From: Camillea tinctor | Lineage: Eukaryota; Ascomycota; Sordariomycetes; Xylariales; Xylariaceae | Length of the DNA stretch: 64,000 nt | Direction of reading: 5' to 3' | Assembly (NCBI GenBank): GCA_022578605.1 | Contig: MU394090.1 | Coordinates: 124,001-188,000, forward strand | Program-made: the position numbers and the translations under genes | Notes under the pieces: generated by a model | What the model was told of the DNA's origin: nothing | Databases searched by the model: none | What the model saw: only the letters and a program-made list of their open reading frames with translations | Shown here: positions 23,367 to 34,570 of the stretch, in pieces | How the letters are laid out: each line of letters opens with the position of its first letter | Position numbering within the stretch: the first letter of the stretch is position 1

Positions 23367-25883
23367 ACCCTTAGACATGGTGAGAAGGATTATATAGGGA
23401 GAACTTCCTTTTTTTCTGTCGCCCTGTACTTACCGAGATGACTTACCGAGAAGGAAACACGATCATGAGTCGACATGATTTAGGTTAGTCATGAAGCACA
23501 ACTCCCTGAAAGATGTCTTGAAGTGATAGCACACACTACCTTCCTTGCAACACAGACCCATTTAGACAGACCATTCTGCGCAACATATATCCTCAAAGCC
23601 ATCGGTGTTATATAAAAGATTGGAGATTAACGAGCTGGCCAGGAGTGATGTATCGCCGGACACATGGAGCAAGGAGAGTATTTCCTAGTATAAGTAAAAA
23701 TACTACAACTGGTTGTAGTTTTAGTCCTCCACGCAATAATATCGTGGTTACATACGTCATCAATGGACCAGATGTGACAGAGTTAGTTGATGAGAGTTCG
23801 GCGAAATCAAGAGACGATTATGAGACATAAGTTCATGGTATAACCTATGACATAACCTATGTTGTTCTAACCCTGCCGTCAGGACTAAGTGCTCTATATA
23901 AATCCCACTAGTGTCTGTAGGGTTATTTGTGAAAATCAAAAAAGAAAAAGGAATTTGGCCGTTTAATAACAGACGCTACAATACAATCCGGCATCAACTA
24001 TATATAACTAGAATAATTAGCTCAATTCAACACATTGCCCAAGGCTAGCGTTCTAGTGATGACCTCAATGCAAATCCTAGTAACATCATAAATCCTACTA
24101 TTTCTTAACTCACAATTTCGGAGTATTACAACATGTTCTCCAAAAGGTCATAATATTCCACAATGGGACACAAAACTGTAATAGACACACAACAAGATCG
24201 AGCGATCAATACAAGCTCTTACAAGGTATGCGGTTTTCCGCAAAGGGTGGTAACATGCGATTATCTCTCGTTACATCATGTCCTCTGTAACCTATATCCA
24301 AACCGAGACATTAGTGTTGCTTCTAACCTCACCCTTTGGCCCTTACCTTAGAATTGAGGGGTCTACGACGTTTACAACTCCATATACTTGCGAAAGAAAT
24401 ATCAAGATAATTAATATGCTAGCCATACAATACTTATCAGCATTTCACATGCAGCATAATATTGATTGAATAAGGCCTTGGCATTAGCACGCTGAACCTG
24501 TCACGATGCAAGCTTTTAGATGGAGGGAACCGTTATTGTTCTCGCCCAAGGGGCTAAGCTACTTCAAGTGACCACGCAGAGCAGCGTGGTGTGTTTACAT
24601 ACAGACTGCTTCTTTGTTCTGTTTTCTGGACTAAGAAGACAGGGCTTCAGCTCCTTAAACCTTACATAACTGGAGAGGGTTTAGGAATAGGGGCGATATA
24701 ATCCATTGCAAAGAGTAAAGTATTTAGTGTAAATTAATAAAGTTAGGCTCATATCAATTCATATGCTTTTTCTAGAAGAAAGATAAATATGATTGACTTT
24801 GCACCTGATTTAACTCTGTAACTATTGTCATGTAAGTTTATCTAGCAGTTAGCCCCTAAGCTCCGGATAGATGATCGAGTTGATGTAAGTAGATTATTAT
24901 TCTAGTATTATAATAGGTATTGGGTAATCCATGATATCATGAGACAAAAGATTTTCGCAATGGCTGAGTGGTTATTGTGGCTTGATTCTATATTATATAG
25001 TTACCCTTTGGCTGGGGCGTAACAACTAGCTGTATGAATACTACTAGTAAAGCACAGTATAGCCAGCGAGAAGGTGTTGGTGGTGATTCTTTACAGGTAA
25101 AAAAAAAGAATACATGGTTACCAAAGGCGCATAAAGTGTTTTATGAACACGTGGGGAAGGAGAACTGAATGTTGATATAGAGAAACTTTGGGCTCCTTTT
25201 GTTAGACGAGGACGCAAATTGTTAAGAAAATACATACTTATATGTACCTTTGATGGTAAGGGACAATGTGAGATGACTACTCAGCTGAGTTTATGCTTAT
25301 CTACCTGCCTCCCTCCACCTCCGTCAGCCCTTCTCAGCCCTCCCCAGTTCCCTGTAGGCAGTATTCCCCAGGGAGTACTATGTTACCTAGTAAGCATGTA
25401 GCTACGGTAGGTAATATATATGTGCAGGTACATAACCTACATGGTCTCTTTGGGTATCTGCCGTGTAACCTTGACATGCATATTGAAGGTTACATTGCCG
25501 TCGAGTAAAAGTCTAGAACTTTGATGCCCGATCCACAAATCCCGGAATACTGCAAGGCTACTTCCCGGACATCTGAAAGACAGCACCCACTACCCAGTCA
25601 CCACCAGCTGTCGACCCGACGATCTTCACATCGGAGCCTTTTAACTGGTCAGACGATGTAGACCTGGTAGACCTGGTACCTGTTTTGTGTCACACATTTT
25701 TCTTATTTTAGAATTCCTAAGGATAGGTAAGTTCAGGGACCATACCATAGGTACAGATCGATCATCTAGGTCAAGGATGCGAGACAGGTAAACCTTGTCC
25801 ACCAGACCTTCTTCATCAACAGCTATACCTTGCCATCACAGCTACAACCACAGCTACAACTTCGCATTGATACACCATCCACC
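23367..25883. other. Intergenic, 2.5 kb
   Basis: Balanced to AT-leaning DNA with short overlapping frames of no coding character. It contains a decayed solo LTR (24906-25024). The last about 150 bases before 25884 are C-rich and AC-rich and probably form the promoter and 5' leader of the RBR gene. Confidence 0.45.
24906..25024 (+). mobile_element. Decayed solo LTR, relative of the 124-bp family
   Basis: Alignable with 33702-33825, for example GTATTGGG(C/T)AA, TCATGAG, and TATATTATATAGTTAC before GGGGCGTAACA. The start TATTAT corresponds to TGTTAC by one G/A and one C/T change; the end GTAACA is intact. Flanking pentamers TCTAG (left) and ACTAG (right) look like a target duplication with one change. 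It is an older, mutated copy. Confidence 0.55.
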
Positions 25884-28477
25884 ATGAACGCAGCAGCCCC
25901 CAGCTTCAAGCCAGCTGGAGAGCTGCACTCTCTTTACCCTCATCCTCATCCTCGGAATCTGAATGATCCAAGATCTGAGATCCCATGCAAGTTCTTCCAA
26001 GCCGGCTACTGCCGGAACGGAGCAACCTGCCCATTCTTGCACCTGAAGGACTCGGCCAACCTGGCCAGCCAAGAGCCCCAGGCTGAGGAAATCCCCGGTC
26101 TAGCTCCCATTGAGGATACATTCGCCGTGAGCCTACCTTGATCTAGATTACATGATTTCCTAGATCAGCTGATAGCTAACCACCATGATAGGCTTACATC
26201 AGCAACGCCTTGGTCCATTTCGAGGCTGGTGCTGCTATCACCAGGGTGCTGCTAGCATCAGATTTCTCGACTGTCCAGGTTCGTCAACTCCCTAAGGACA
26301 GCACGCCCGAGTCTGTGCTTGCGGTTCTACGGTCACATGGACTCAACACCTCGAAAGTGCGACAAATTCAAATAACGCGCCATGAACACCTCTCGATTGC
26401 CACCATCACAGCGGAGGATCCTGCATTCGCAGACTTGGCCACTGCTAAGCTAAGCTCGCAGACGGCGTTGCGTAGAGGCAGTGCCCCTCGGCCCTTTGCG
26501 GCTTCGATCAACACTCCTTTGGTATCTGATCTAGGCGCTCTCAGTATCGATCGAAAGAAGGTGCAATGTTCTTGGCACAAGCCTTACAGGTCGGCTTTGC
26601 TACACTTTGAGAGTCGCTCCTGGGCCGATACCGTACACGACTACTACGCTGACGGCACATTCAAGATCAAAGGACAAGTAATTAATTCTACGTCTGCTTT
26701 ACCAGGAATCTACGACTGTGTTCCTGATGATGATGTGTGGTCAATCGGCTTGCTTGATATTCCCGAATCTGCGACGGAAAAGGATGTTATTAACTCATTG
26801 GACTTCTGTAAAGAATGGCTCATCCATATAGAGCTATCAGAAGCATCATACGAAGAAGACGAGAAAACTTGTTATGCTATGATCCAATCGTTATTCACAT
26901 CGGTTGGCCCCTTGGAATGGTGGGAGATAGTCCGCCATACCCTCGGCAAAGATATTAAAGCGGTCGCCCGGTTCCATAATGAGATGGATGCCAGAGAGGC
27001 TGCTCGGACACTCAACGATATAACTCTTCCCTTCGATCGCACTTCCAAGCTTACGGTCCACTTAGTCCATTCCGCACAGTTCAAGGTCTCGGCCTTGATC
27101 TACAAGGCTATCGAGTCTCAGATCAAAGCCAACGTCAAGGACTGGAAAAAGCTAAAGCTGCGCTTCGTAGCTTATGGTAATTCAGACCCGAATCTATGGT
27201 ACCGAATGCTCAAGGTCGAAGGAATAGATGAGAAGAGCGTCTCTAACGCGACCAAGACCATCGCAGCGATCCTTGCCGGCAGAATTGCCAAAGATGGCTC
27301 CACTACGCTTTGGCACCCTTCGCTCCGCACTACCGGAGTCCTCACCCGGAGACTTAAAGGTCTCCAGGATCAGACCGGGGTCATTATTATCAGGAACAAG
27401 ACTAAATCACAAATCCGATTGTACGGGCCTCCGGGCAAATGTGGGGACGTCCAGGCTAAGATCGCCAAGATTCTCAAGACCGAAGGATCGGACGAGTTCA
27501 GCATCGAGCTCGACGACGAGACCTTCCTTTGGGCCTGCCGTGGTGGGTTCAGAGTAATCACCGACATGATCGGCCCCGAAAACGCGCGCCTCGACGTCAT
27601 CTCAACACCAAAACGCATCGTGACCACCGGCGACCTTGAATACCAGATTGCGGCGTCCATCGTATATGCGCACCGAAACTCCCGAGCTAGAAAAGCGGGT
27701 CCTAGTAACAACAATAACAACGCCACCACACAGGACGACTGCTCCGTGTGCTGGACCGAGGCCGAGAACCCTATCCGCACCTCGTGCGGTCACGTCTACT
27801 GCCTTGACTGCTTCGAGAATCTGTGCATGTCCGCCACGCGCCAAGACACCCCAGTCCGTATCTGCTGCGCCGGAGATGGATCCACCTGCTCCACAATCCT
27901 CGGCCTGCCGGAGCTGCAAGCGCACCTCTCATCGACGGCCTTTGAAGAGCTTCTCGAGCAATCCTTCGCCTCGTACGTACGGCAGCACCCGCAGCAGCTA
28001 CGCTACTGCCCCTCGGCCGACTGCGACGCCGTGTACCGCGCGGCCCCCGACGCAGCCGCGGACGCGGACCCGGCGCCGAACCGGGAGCACACGTGCCCGC
28101 GCTGCCTCGCCACGGTGTGCACGGCCTGCCACGAGCAGCACGACCGCGCGCTCAGCTGCGCGGAGCACCGCGACCGCGCCACGGGCAGGTGGGCCGCGTT
28201 CCTGCGGTTCAAGAAGGAGGTCGGCATCAAGGACTGCCCGCGCTGCGGGACGCCGATCGAGAAGACGGACGGGTGCGATCACGTGCTCTGCCGCTGCGGA
28301 GCGCACGTGTGCTGGGTGTGTCTGGCGGACTTCGACATCTCGCCCGAGTGCTATGTTCATTTGAAGGATGTGCATGGCGGGATCGGGCTGGAGTACTTGC
28401 TTGGCGAGGATGATGATGATGATGATGAGGAGGAGGAGGAGGAGGAAGAAGAGGAAGATCTGATCGAGTTGTTTTGA
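25884..28477 (+). CDS. CCCH zinc finger / RBR-type E3 ubiquitin ligase
   Basis: Two exons, 25884-26126 and 26192-28477, give 842 residues; the 65-bp intron is GTGAGC...TAG and keeps phase 0. The start is the ATG at 25884 (CACCATGA context). Residues about 35-53 form a CCCH finger (C-x7-C-x5-C-x3-H), probably RNA-binding. The middle (about 90-580) has RRM- or KH-like stretches without clear motifs. From about 598 come RING1 (DDCSVC...CGHVYCLDC), then IBR (LRYCPSADC...CPRC...CTAC, about 680-735), then RING2 (DCPRCGTPIEKTDGCDHVLC, about 762-795). Cys776 in RING2 is the expected thioester cysteine of the RING/HECT hybrid mechanism. The protein ends in a run of Asp and Glu. It should take ubiquitin from an E2 and transfer it to substrates, perhaps RNA-associated ones. 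Codons around 28000-28350 are much more GC-rich than the rest. Confidence 0.85.
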
Positions 28478-30283
28478 TTACTTACATAGGTGAATTCTTC
28501 TGCTTTCGGCTTCTATGTGTAGGATAGGATTACGGGGTGTGGGGTTTGGGGTTTGGGGTTTGGGGGTTGGCTTGAAGATTTTCGGGTTTTCTGTAGGACT
28601 ACTTTAATGCAGCCTATGCAGAAGAATTGACATACATGCATATGTCAAGTTAGGTGTGATGTCACTTATTCATATGCTCGACGTGTTCCCATTCTATATG
28701 TGCACTTCGCAGATATGTTGCTTACCTAACGTTGCTTGTCCCTCCGTATCTTACCCCCTCGGTTTATCTTGTCCTTGTTACTTAGTAATATGTATAATGC
28801 TCGTATGTAGGTACATAGCTGGCATTACGATGCACTTGTAAACCATACCCCACATATTTTTCAATATAAGTATCTGTACTTGACCAACGATGCGGATGTA
28901 ATATAGTCTAGAAGTATTCGAGCCCTCAAAACAATACATGCTATTCTCATATATCAGACCAATGAGGACATGGGGTAAGGCGAGTCTGTTCTTATGTGTG
29001 GAGTGCATTCATCTTGAGGGATGTGCATGGTACATGTATATGAAGAGCTGATACGTTGCCTCAGTTGCTCGAGTTTACGGACATAAGTTTTTTCTTCTTT
29101 TTTTTTAGGGGGATTTTTTTTGAACGCTCAGACGAGCATACTAAAGACGAAGAACAACAATTGGCCCGGCCAGCGCATCATGCAGTCAGGCACCAGACGC
29201 AGGCCATTAGCACCCAAATCATGGAAGCATTTTAGGTACGTGTTCGGATCGATTGAACGCAGAGAAAGAGGGGCATGAGGGGTACGATCTTTGAGAGACT
29301 TGCAGTGGAACTAGGTAGGCCTCGAGAGGCTTAGTGAATCTGCATCCAGAGCAATGATACGTGGGGCTGTGCCTGAGAGGTGAAGTTTTGATAAGGTTAT
29401 GGTTTTGATTTTTACGACGTTTTAAAGAGGCGAGATGATGGTCCCGCTACCTGAAGATTAACCACTAAATTTCCTTATATAGGGGGTACAGCCCCACAAG
29501 GTGACTATCGTATCTTCTGGGGACCCCTTGGTAGTACCTAGGTTAGTGGATTCGTCATTAGATTGGCGTGGAACAAGCTCAGATCCCGATGAGCTCATGC
29601 GACGTCGGCTTCGTCGATGCATGAAACTACGCGCACGCGACGGGACTGACCGTAAATTGTATATTGTATAGTACATAGATGTAAAGTGCTAAAGGAGGTC
29701 AAAATTAGATATTCCAACTCCGTCTGTATATAAACACATCTAATCACGCTCAACTTATATAGCCTTAATTTTCCTTCAACTTCCAAATACTCACGCCCTT
29801 TCAGCACAAGAACTTTGAATGCATGCTGTGTTTTACTCAGGCATGTTATGCCATTTCTAGTCGCGCAAGCAAACATACCAATGACCAAACTATTAGTACA
29901 TATACCATCAGATATTTATTTTTCATCTGACTATTATATCACACCCTCGGTCCACCTCATTCAAACATCATAATTGAATTATATCACCGCAGCTTCCATC
30001 TCCCATATACTGCATATACGACTAGACTCGACGGCAGCAGCAATAAGTCAGCCTCCAGATCCAGGCTAGGAACAGTATAGGACTTTAGCACTCCTTCAAC
30101 CCAACCGACTCATCTTTTTTCTTCCTTTTTTTTTCTCTCTCCTCTCGGTTTTGGTGGTTACAAACACTTTGTCTCTCTTGTAGTGTGAAAATTTTAGTTA
30201 CGGGTCGTTAGTTGATTCCTTTTCGGTTATCTCCAGATATCTCCTTCTTTTACAGCATCTCGAAAAGATCGTGAAACAGTAAC
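28478..30283. other. Intergenic, 1.8 kb
   Basis: The 3' flank of the RBR gene, a G-rich TTTGGGG tract (28534-28570), then AT-leaning DNA and the promoter of the zinc-finger gene. The last 200 bases are pyrimidine-rich (30110-30180), typical of a fungal core promoter. No gene is supported. Confidence 0.45.
28534..28570 (+). repeat. TTTGGGG tandem tract
   Basis: GGGGTGTGGGG followed by three GTTTGGGG-like units and GGGGGTTGG. Four G-runs close together could fold as a G-quadruplex. The position, just after the RBR stop codon, suggests a 3' UTR location. It is not the usual fungal telomere unit TTAGGG. Confidence 0.6.
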
Positions 30284-31292
30284 ATGGGTACAAAAAAACG
30301 AAAAGCACCGGGCTTAACTGACAACAATCGTGATACACCCATGAATCAATCTGCAATGGCCAGACCTGACGCAAAGCCTCGGCTAGCTTGTCATTTCTAC
30401 AAGAAGAACTGTCATAATTACCACAAGTGTGCCCAGAGGAACTTCGATGATATCGGCCATCTCATGGAGCATCTACGAGATAAGCATAGCATCACGCTTG
30501 AAGCTACCAAGAAGCGCATGAACCCCGACATAAAGTGGTTTCTTATCTGGGAGCAGATCTTCACGTCGTCGCCACGGCCAGATTCGGCTTATTTCACCGG
30601 CTCCGAGCCAGCCCAGCTATTCTATCAATCAATCAAGACCCATTTGTTCCCACGCCTCGAAACGACTTTCCCGCATAACATATGCGAAGGGTTCAAAGGG
30701 GCGTTATCGTGCTTTGAGAAAGAATATACCCACATGATAACTAATGGTATTGATCCCCTTGAGCACGAACCGGTTGGCACCAATCTCCAGAGACGACTAA
30801 GCACTCTCACATTAGAGAGTAGAATCAACACTTCAGAAGTCTTTGAGCAGCCACAGTCAGGCATCGTCATGAACGCCTTCAACCAGCCCAGTGTGAACCC
30901 TGTTGGTAACTCGTGGTCGCGAGGAGTTCATGAGATAGACGAAATGAAGAAGTGGTCAAGTTTCGGGCTACAGAACTCGGAAGCTTGCTCAGCATCGCAG
31001 GATTATTCTGCTCTGCCTAACCCACAGACGGGTACATCAAGCATGCTTTCGCCCGGAAGACTATATATCGGCCATGTTGAGCGACATCCGTCCTTAACTG
31101 CGCCATGGATGCCGGTTCATGAAGGTATTTACTAGATCACACTCCCCGGAGTGCCCATATTATACTAATACCGAATTTATAGAAAATCTATCCGGTAATT
31201 CCCATGAGAATATTTTTGCTTTTGCTGAGACGGGTGAGACGTTGGAAGAATACAATGACAATCTTTGGCAACCTAACCAGTACATGTCATGA
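30284..31292 (+). CDS. CHFYK-type zinc finger protein, single-module paralog
   Basis: Two exons, 30284-31124 and 31183-31292, give 316 residues. The 58-bp intron (GTATTT...TATAG) contains a perfect TACTAATAC branch site and replaces a frame that would end at a premature TAG. Residues 35-68 read LACHFYKKNCHNYHKC...F-DIGHLMEHLRDKH, the long-loop C2H2 finger found in large fungal families (CPFYK-like). Next comes the conserved KWFLIWEQIF...PDSAYFTG block (about 83-107). Compared with the paralog at 39220-41031 the second Cys/His module between these blocks is missing. The N terminus is basic (KKRK) and the C terminus is Ser/Asn/Glu-rich, fitting a nuclear regulator, but DNA binding is not demonstrated. 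Confidence 0.75.
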
Positions 31293-31592
31293 GGAAAGAA
31301 GTCTACACGATGGAATACGATATACGTGATCACGAATAGCGCAACAAGGAGGTTTTCAATCAGAATGTTATTATGCGGGAAACTAGAATTAGGACTATCT
31401 AGGTTACGATATTGTTACTTAGACTTATATGAGAATGTTTTCTTGGCTCTTTCGAGGCACATACAGCTATGTACCTACCTAATGACCATACCTTCCAGTC
31501 TCTTACACCCCGAATCCTGATTATTAGTTTACGGAATACACGGATCTAATAGCCAGTAAGGATGCAGTTAGGGAGTATATAAAATAACGCAT

Positions 31593-31620
31593 TTTTTCTT
31601 TTTCTTTTTCTTTTTCTTTT
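31593..31620 (+). repeat. CTTTTT microsatellite
   Basis: Four consecutive CTTTTT-like units in intergenic DNA; a simple repeat with no further meaning visible. Confidence 0.7.
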
Positions 31621-33171
31621 ATCTACGAAGGCACTACCTTATCCCACGATTCCCACCTGATGAAGCCTTACCATGCTAGCTCCACTCATTTAGTTAGGTA
31701 TGTAAGTAGTTTCAGCCCCCATCTGTCTCCAACGCACCATCAATTTCAGCTGTCACTTGGCCTGCAAGAAACTCCATGTTTTTCATCCTTTTTTTCTCTT
31801 CCGCGGAGGAGGGTGGTTTTTGCTCGTCGAGATAGGCATCATATAATATCAGGACAACAACGTAAGTAGGTTTCGTCTCGTGTAAACGTAGAATGCAAGA
31901 AAATTTCATCTTTTTGTCGCATTCATTGCCTTCAACTCGGCGGTGGTGTCTTTAGTTTTTGTTGCCTGTACTTATACTACTGGTGGAACCGGTTTCTAGC
32001 CCCGCCATCCAATCAAAACCAATACATAGGTACGGAGTCGATGACTTGCCACGGCCGTCAACTCCTAACCTAGCCAATTAAACCATAGACCGATCCTTAT
32101 CACAGTAACTACTAACTGCGGCCTCCTCTTCGGTCTCGCCACTTTTTTTTTCTCTTTCGCTCGGTCCCACAGCACTCGGGAGCAAGACTTGCCGCATCTT
32201 ATATTTTCGGTTCACCTCCACCACGATAGTATTCCAATACATACAACATAAGTGACGTCTCGATTGCTTTCTTTGTTGTCCTGTGGGGGAGGACAAAATG
32301 CAACTACATTTTCAAGTCGTCCCATGACTTTGGTTCCTCAAGTTTAAACACTATTTCAATTTCCCGAGTGGCGGGCTGGCTGTGAACATGCAGGATGTGT
32401 TACACCTACGTACGTGGCAGATTACCCCTGGGCGAATAACGTTGCAGGAAACACGTGCGGAAACTATTGAAGAAAGAAAAGAAGAAACCGAAGGAAAAGA
32501 AAACCACGCATAGGAAAACGTGCCGAACAGAACTACCTGCAAATAATATCCCGCCGTTGTAGCCTTATAGTTGCGTGACTAAGTAGGTCTGTCTTCGTAT
32601 TCGTAGACATTCAGTATATTTCCCTAGTCCGGGCCGAACCAGTTGTTCTTGGCGGACAAGTCGGTACGAGAAGAGTAAGAGGAAAAGAGGGAACGTAAGA
32701 AAGAACAACTGATCCTAATCACGATCGCCTTTGGGATGAAGGGTCGAGGTTTAAACACGATATAGTTTACTTAGGTCCGAAGTCACCACCTGACACTTTT
32801 AAGAGCCGGAAGGAATTATTTAGAACCCCCCCAAACATATGCTCGCCTAGGCGATGAGTTGATGCTGTGTTGTTGTTTTCTTCTCAATATAATGTATGTG
32901 ATAGATATATCATAATGCATGAGGGATGGGGAGTGCTATATCCACCAACTCTAGAGATGTCTTATAGACACACCACAGAGAGTCCCTGTATCAGGTGATC
33001 ACGCATGGCAGTTGATCGTTGCCTTTAACGGCGTATCTATAGAACGCATTGCCAAGTCGCAGAAACCAGGTAAAATGCCGGAGTGGGGGCGAGGAGGAAA
33101 TATTAGGCAGTAGGTGGTTTCTTGCCTATTTTCCCCGACTTTCCCTTTTCGCTACTTAGTAAACGGGGGAT

Positions 33172-33255
33172 GGAAATAAAAACCCCTGTCCTCAGCTGTA
33201 TAAGGCTGTGAGGGACTGAATGTTCTGTAGTTTCAGCCTACAGCACCCGACCATC
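33172..33255 (+). repeat. Dispersed repeat family, copy B
   Basis: Begins GGAAATAAAA, like copy C, and runs through CCCCTGTCC, TATAAGGCTGTGAGGGACT and CAGCACCCGACCATC. It is the least mutated of the three copies by eye and shares the order of all blocks with 22364-22433 and 41731-41817. Confidence 0.5.
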
Positions 33256-33701
33256 ATCCCTATTTACTTGGCGACTGTTAGCGAAATAAATAAATAGATT
33301 AGTAAACACTGACTATGAAATCTAGTGACTGTCGCTGACAAAAACCGACTATACGTAATTAAATGAGTGATTGAGCAATTAATTAGGTCTGTCTGTAAGC
33401 CTGTCGCTAACCTGAATCTCAGCAATAATAGCCAGTTTCCTATGATGCTCACAATATTAGTGGCTTTAGGCCTGGCTTTGTCTCTTTTTAGGAAAAAAAA
33501 AGGAAACCGAAAACTAGTAGTGATATAAACACAAATAGAAGTAAACTCCAGAAAAGCCTACGATAGGGTTCGAGGCTTATCTGTATACCACGGCCCTAAA
33601 GATTAGCTTAAGAGGGAACTGACGATACCATTTAGTTTGACCCCTTCTTTGGAGCATACGGCTATCTACTCCATGCTGCCTCATAAACTATATGTATGCG
33701 C

Positions 33702-33825
33702 TGTTACAACAACGTATTGGGCAACGCCGTTATACCATGAGGCCAAAAGGTTCTCCCAATGACCAAGTGGTCATTGGATCCCAATTCCATATTATATAGT
33801 TACTCACCAATCCTGGGACGTAACA
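33702..33825 (+). mobile_element. Solo LTR, 124 bp, with perfect 5-bp target duplication
   Basis: It begins TGTTAC and ends GTAACA, so it has short terminal inverted repeats and the TG...CA ends of LTRs. It is flanked by TGCGC at 33697-33701 and again at 33826-33830. Internally there is a 22-bp palindrome CCAATGACCA-AG-TGGTCATTGG (33756-33777). A nearly identical inverted copy lies at 42959-43082. A 5-bp duplication with TG...CA ends is typical of retrotransposon LTRs left after recombination, although 124 bp is short. A small non-autonomous element is the alternative. Confidence 0.8.
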
Positions 33826-34570
33826 TGCGCGACAATCCCAGGCAAAGCCCCTCTCCCCTAAATGAGGGTGACCAACACCAGTTATGTCTCACAGCGTGGG
33901 AAAGAGGGCCTTTCTCTAAATCAGAGTTCTAGCGTGCAGGAAAAGTTAGTAGTATGTTCGGCTTTCGGAAGATCGAGAAATATCACTTGTAAAGTCCGGC
34001 TGCCTGCTCCCACCGCTTTAGGAGGATATGATGCGGTCGGAATCAAACTACGGCCCACAAACGTATCCCGATCTGAGTCCGAGGATACGCCGGGTTCGCG
34101 AGCGGTTATAAAGGCAGAAGGCCACGGGGCTTTGTCAGCTGGCTGAACGAGAGCGAGAACCACTTACAGGACCATTTAAAACCCCGGAGCGTGGGAGCCG
34201 TATGTTTTTCAGCTACTTGACACCGTCGTAGTTGACTCTAGTCCTTCATAAACCCCCGCCCCCAACGGTTGGGTTGGTGCATACGGACCAGGCTAGCTGT
34301 GGCGAAAGGACTTCTTAAATTATTGTCCATAGAGGCTGTAGTACATAATGGGCCAAGTGGCTATGGTAGCCTTAGATATCGGTAATTATCAGACCGCTGG
34401 ACCCGTGTTCTGTAGATGACATGCATATATAGCCTGCCGCAGGTTGGGGGCTGGATGACGAGACTGAAAGTGCTATCCACCCAGCTGCCGCTATATATCA
34501 CTCACAGCCTTGACAAGTCCCATCCATTCTTCGTTAACAACGTTCATCTTCTTCTGGTCTTTCATCTGCG

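Larger units (their letters stand above)
31293..34570. other. Intergenic, 3.3 kb
   Basis: No convincing gene. It contains a CTTTTT microsatellite (31593-31620), dispersed repeat copy B (33172-33255), and a solo LTR (33702-33825). Several pyrimidine-rich patches (31780-31800, 32130-32170) resemble promoter or leader DNA but have no linked frame. Confidence 0.45.

Noticed and set aside
24569..24592. Short inverted repeat CCACGC...GCGTGG
   Set aside because: Six-base arms are common by chance and nothing nearby supports a function.
27602..28413. Long overlapping ORFs on both strands within the RBR gene
   Set aside because: Arg/Ala/Pro-rich shadows produced by the GC-rich coding sequence; the RING and IBR motifs lie only in the annotated frame.
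28534..28570. Internal telomere
   Set aside because: The unit is TTTGGGG, short and imperfect, not the TTAGGG array of filamentous fungi.
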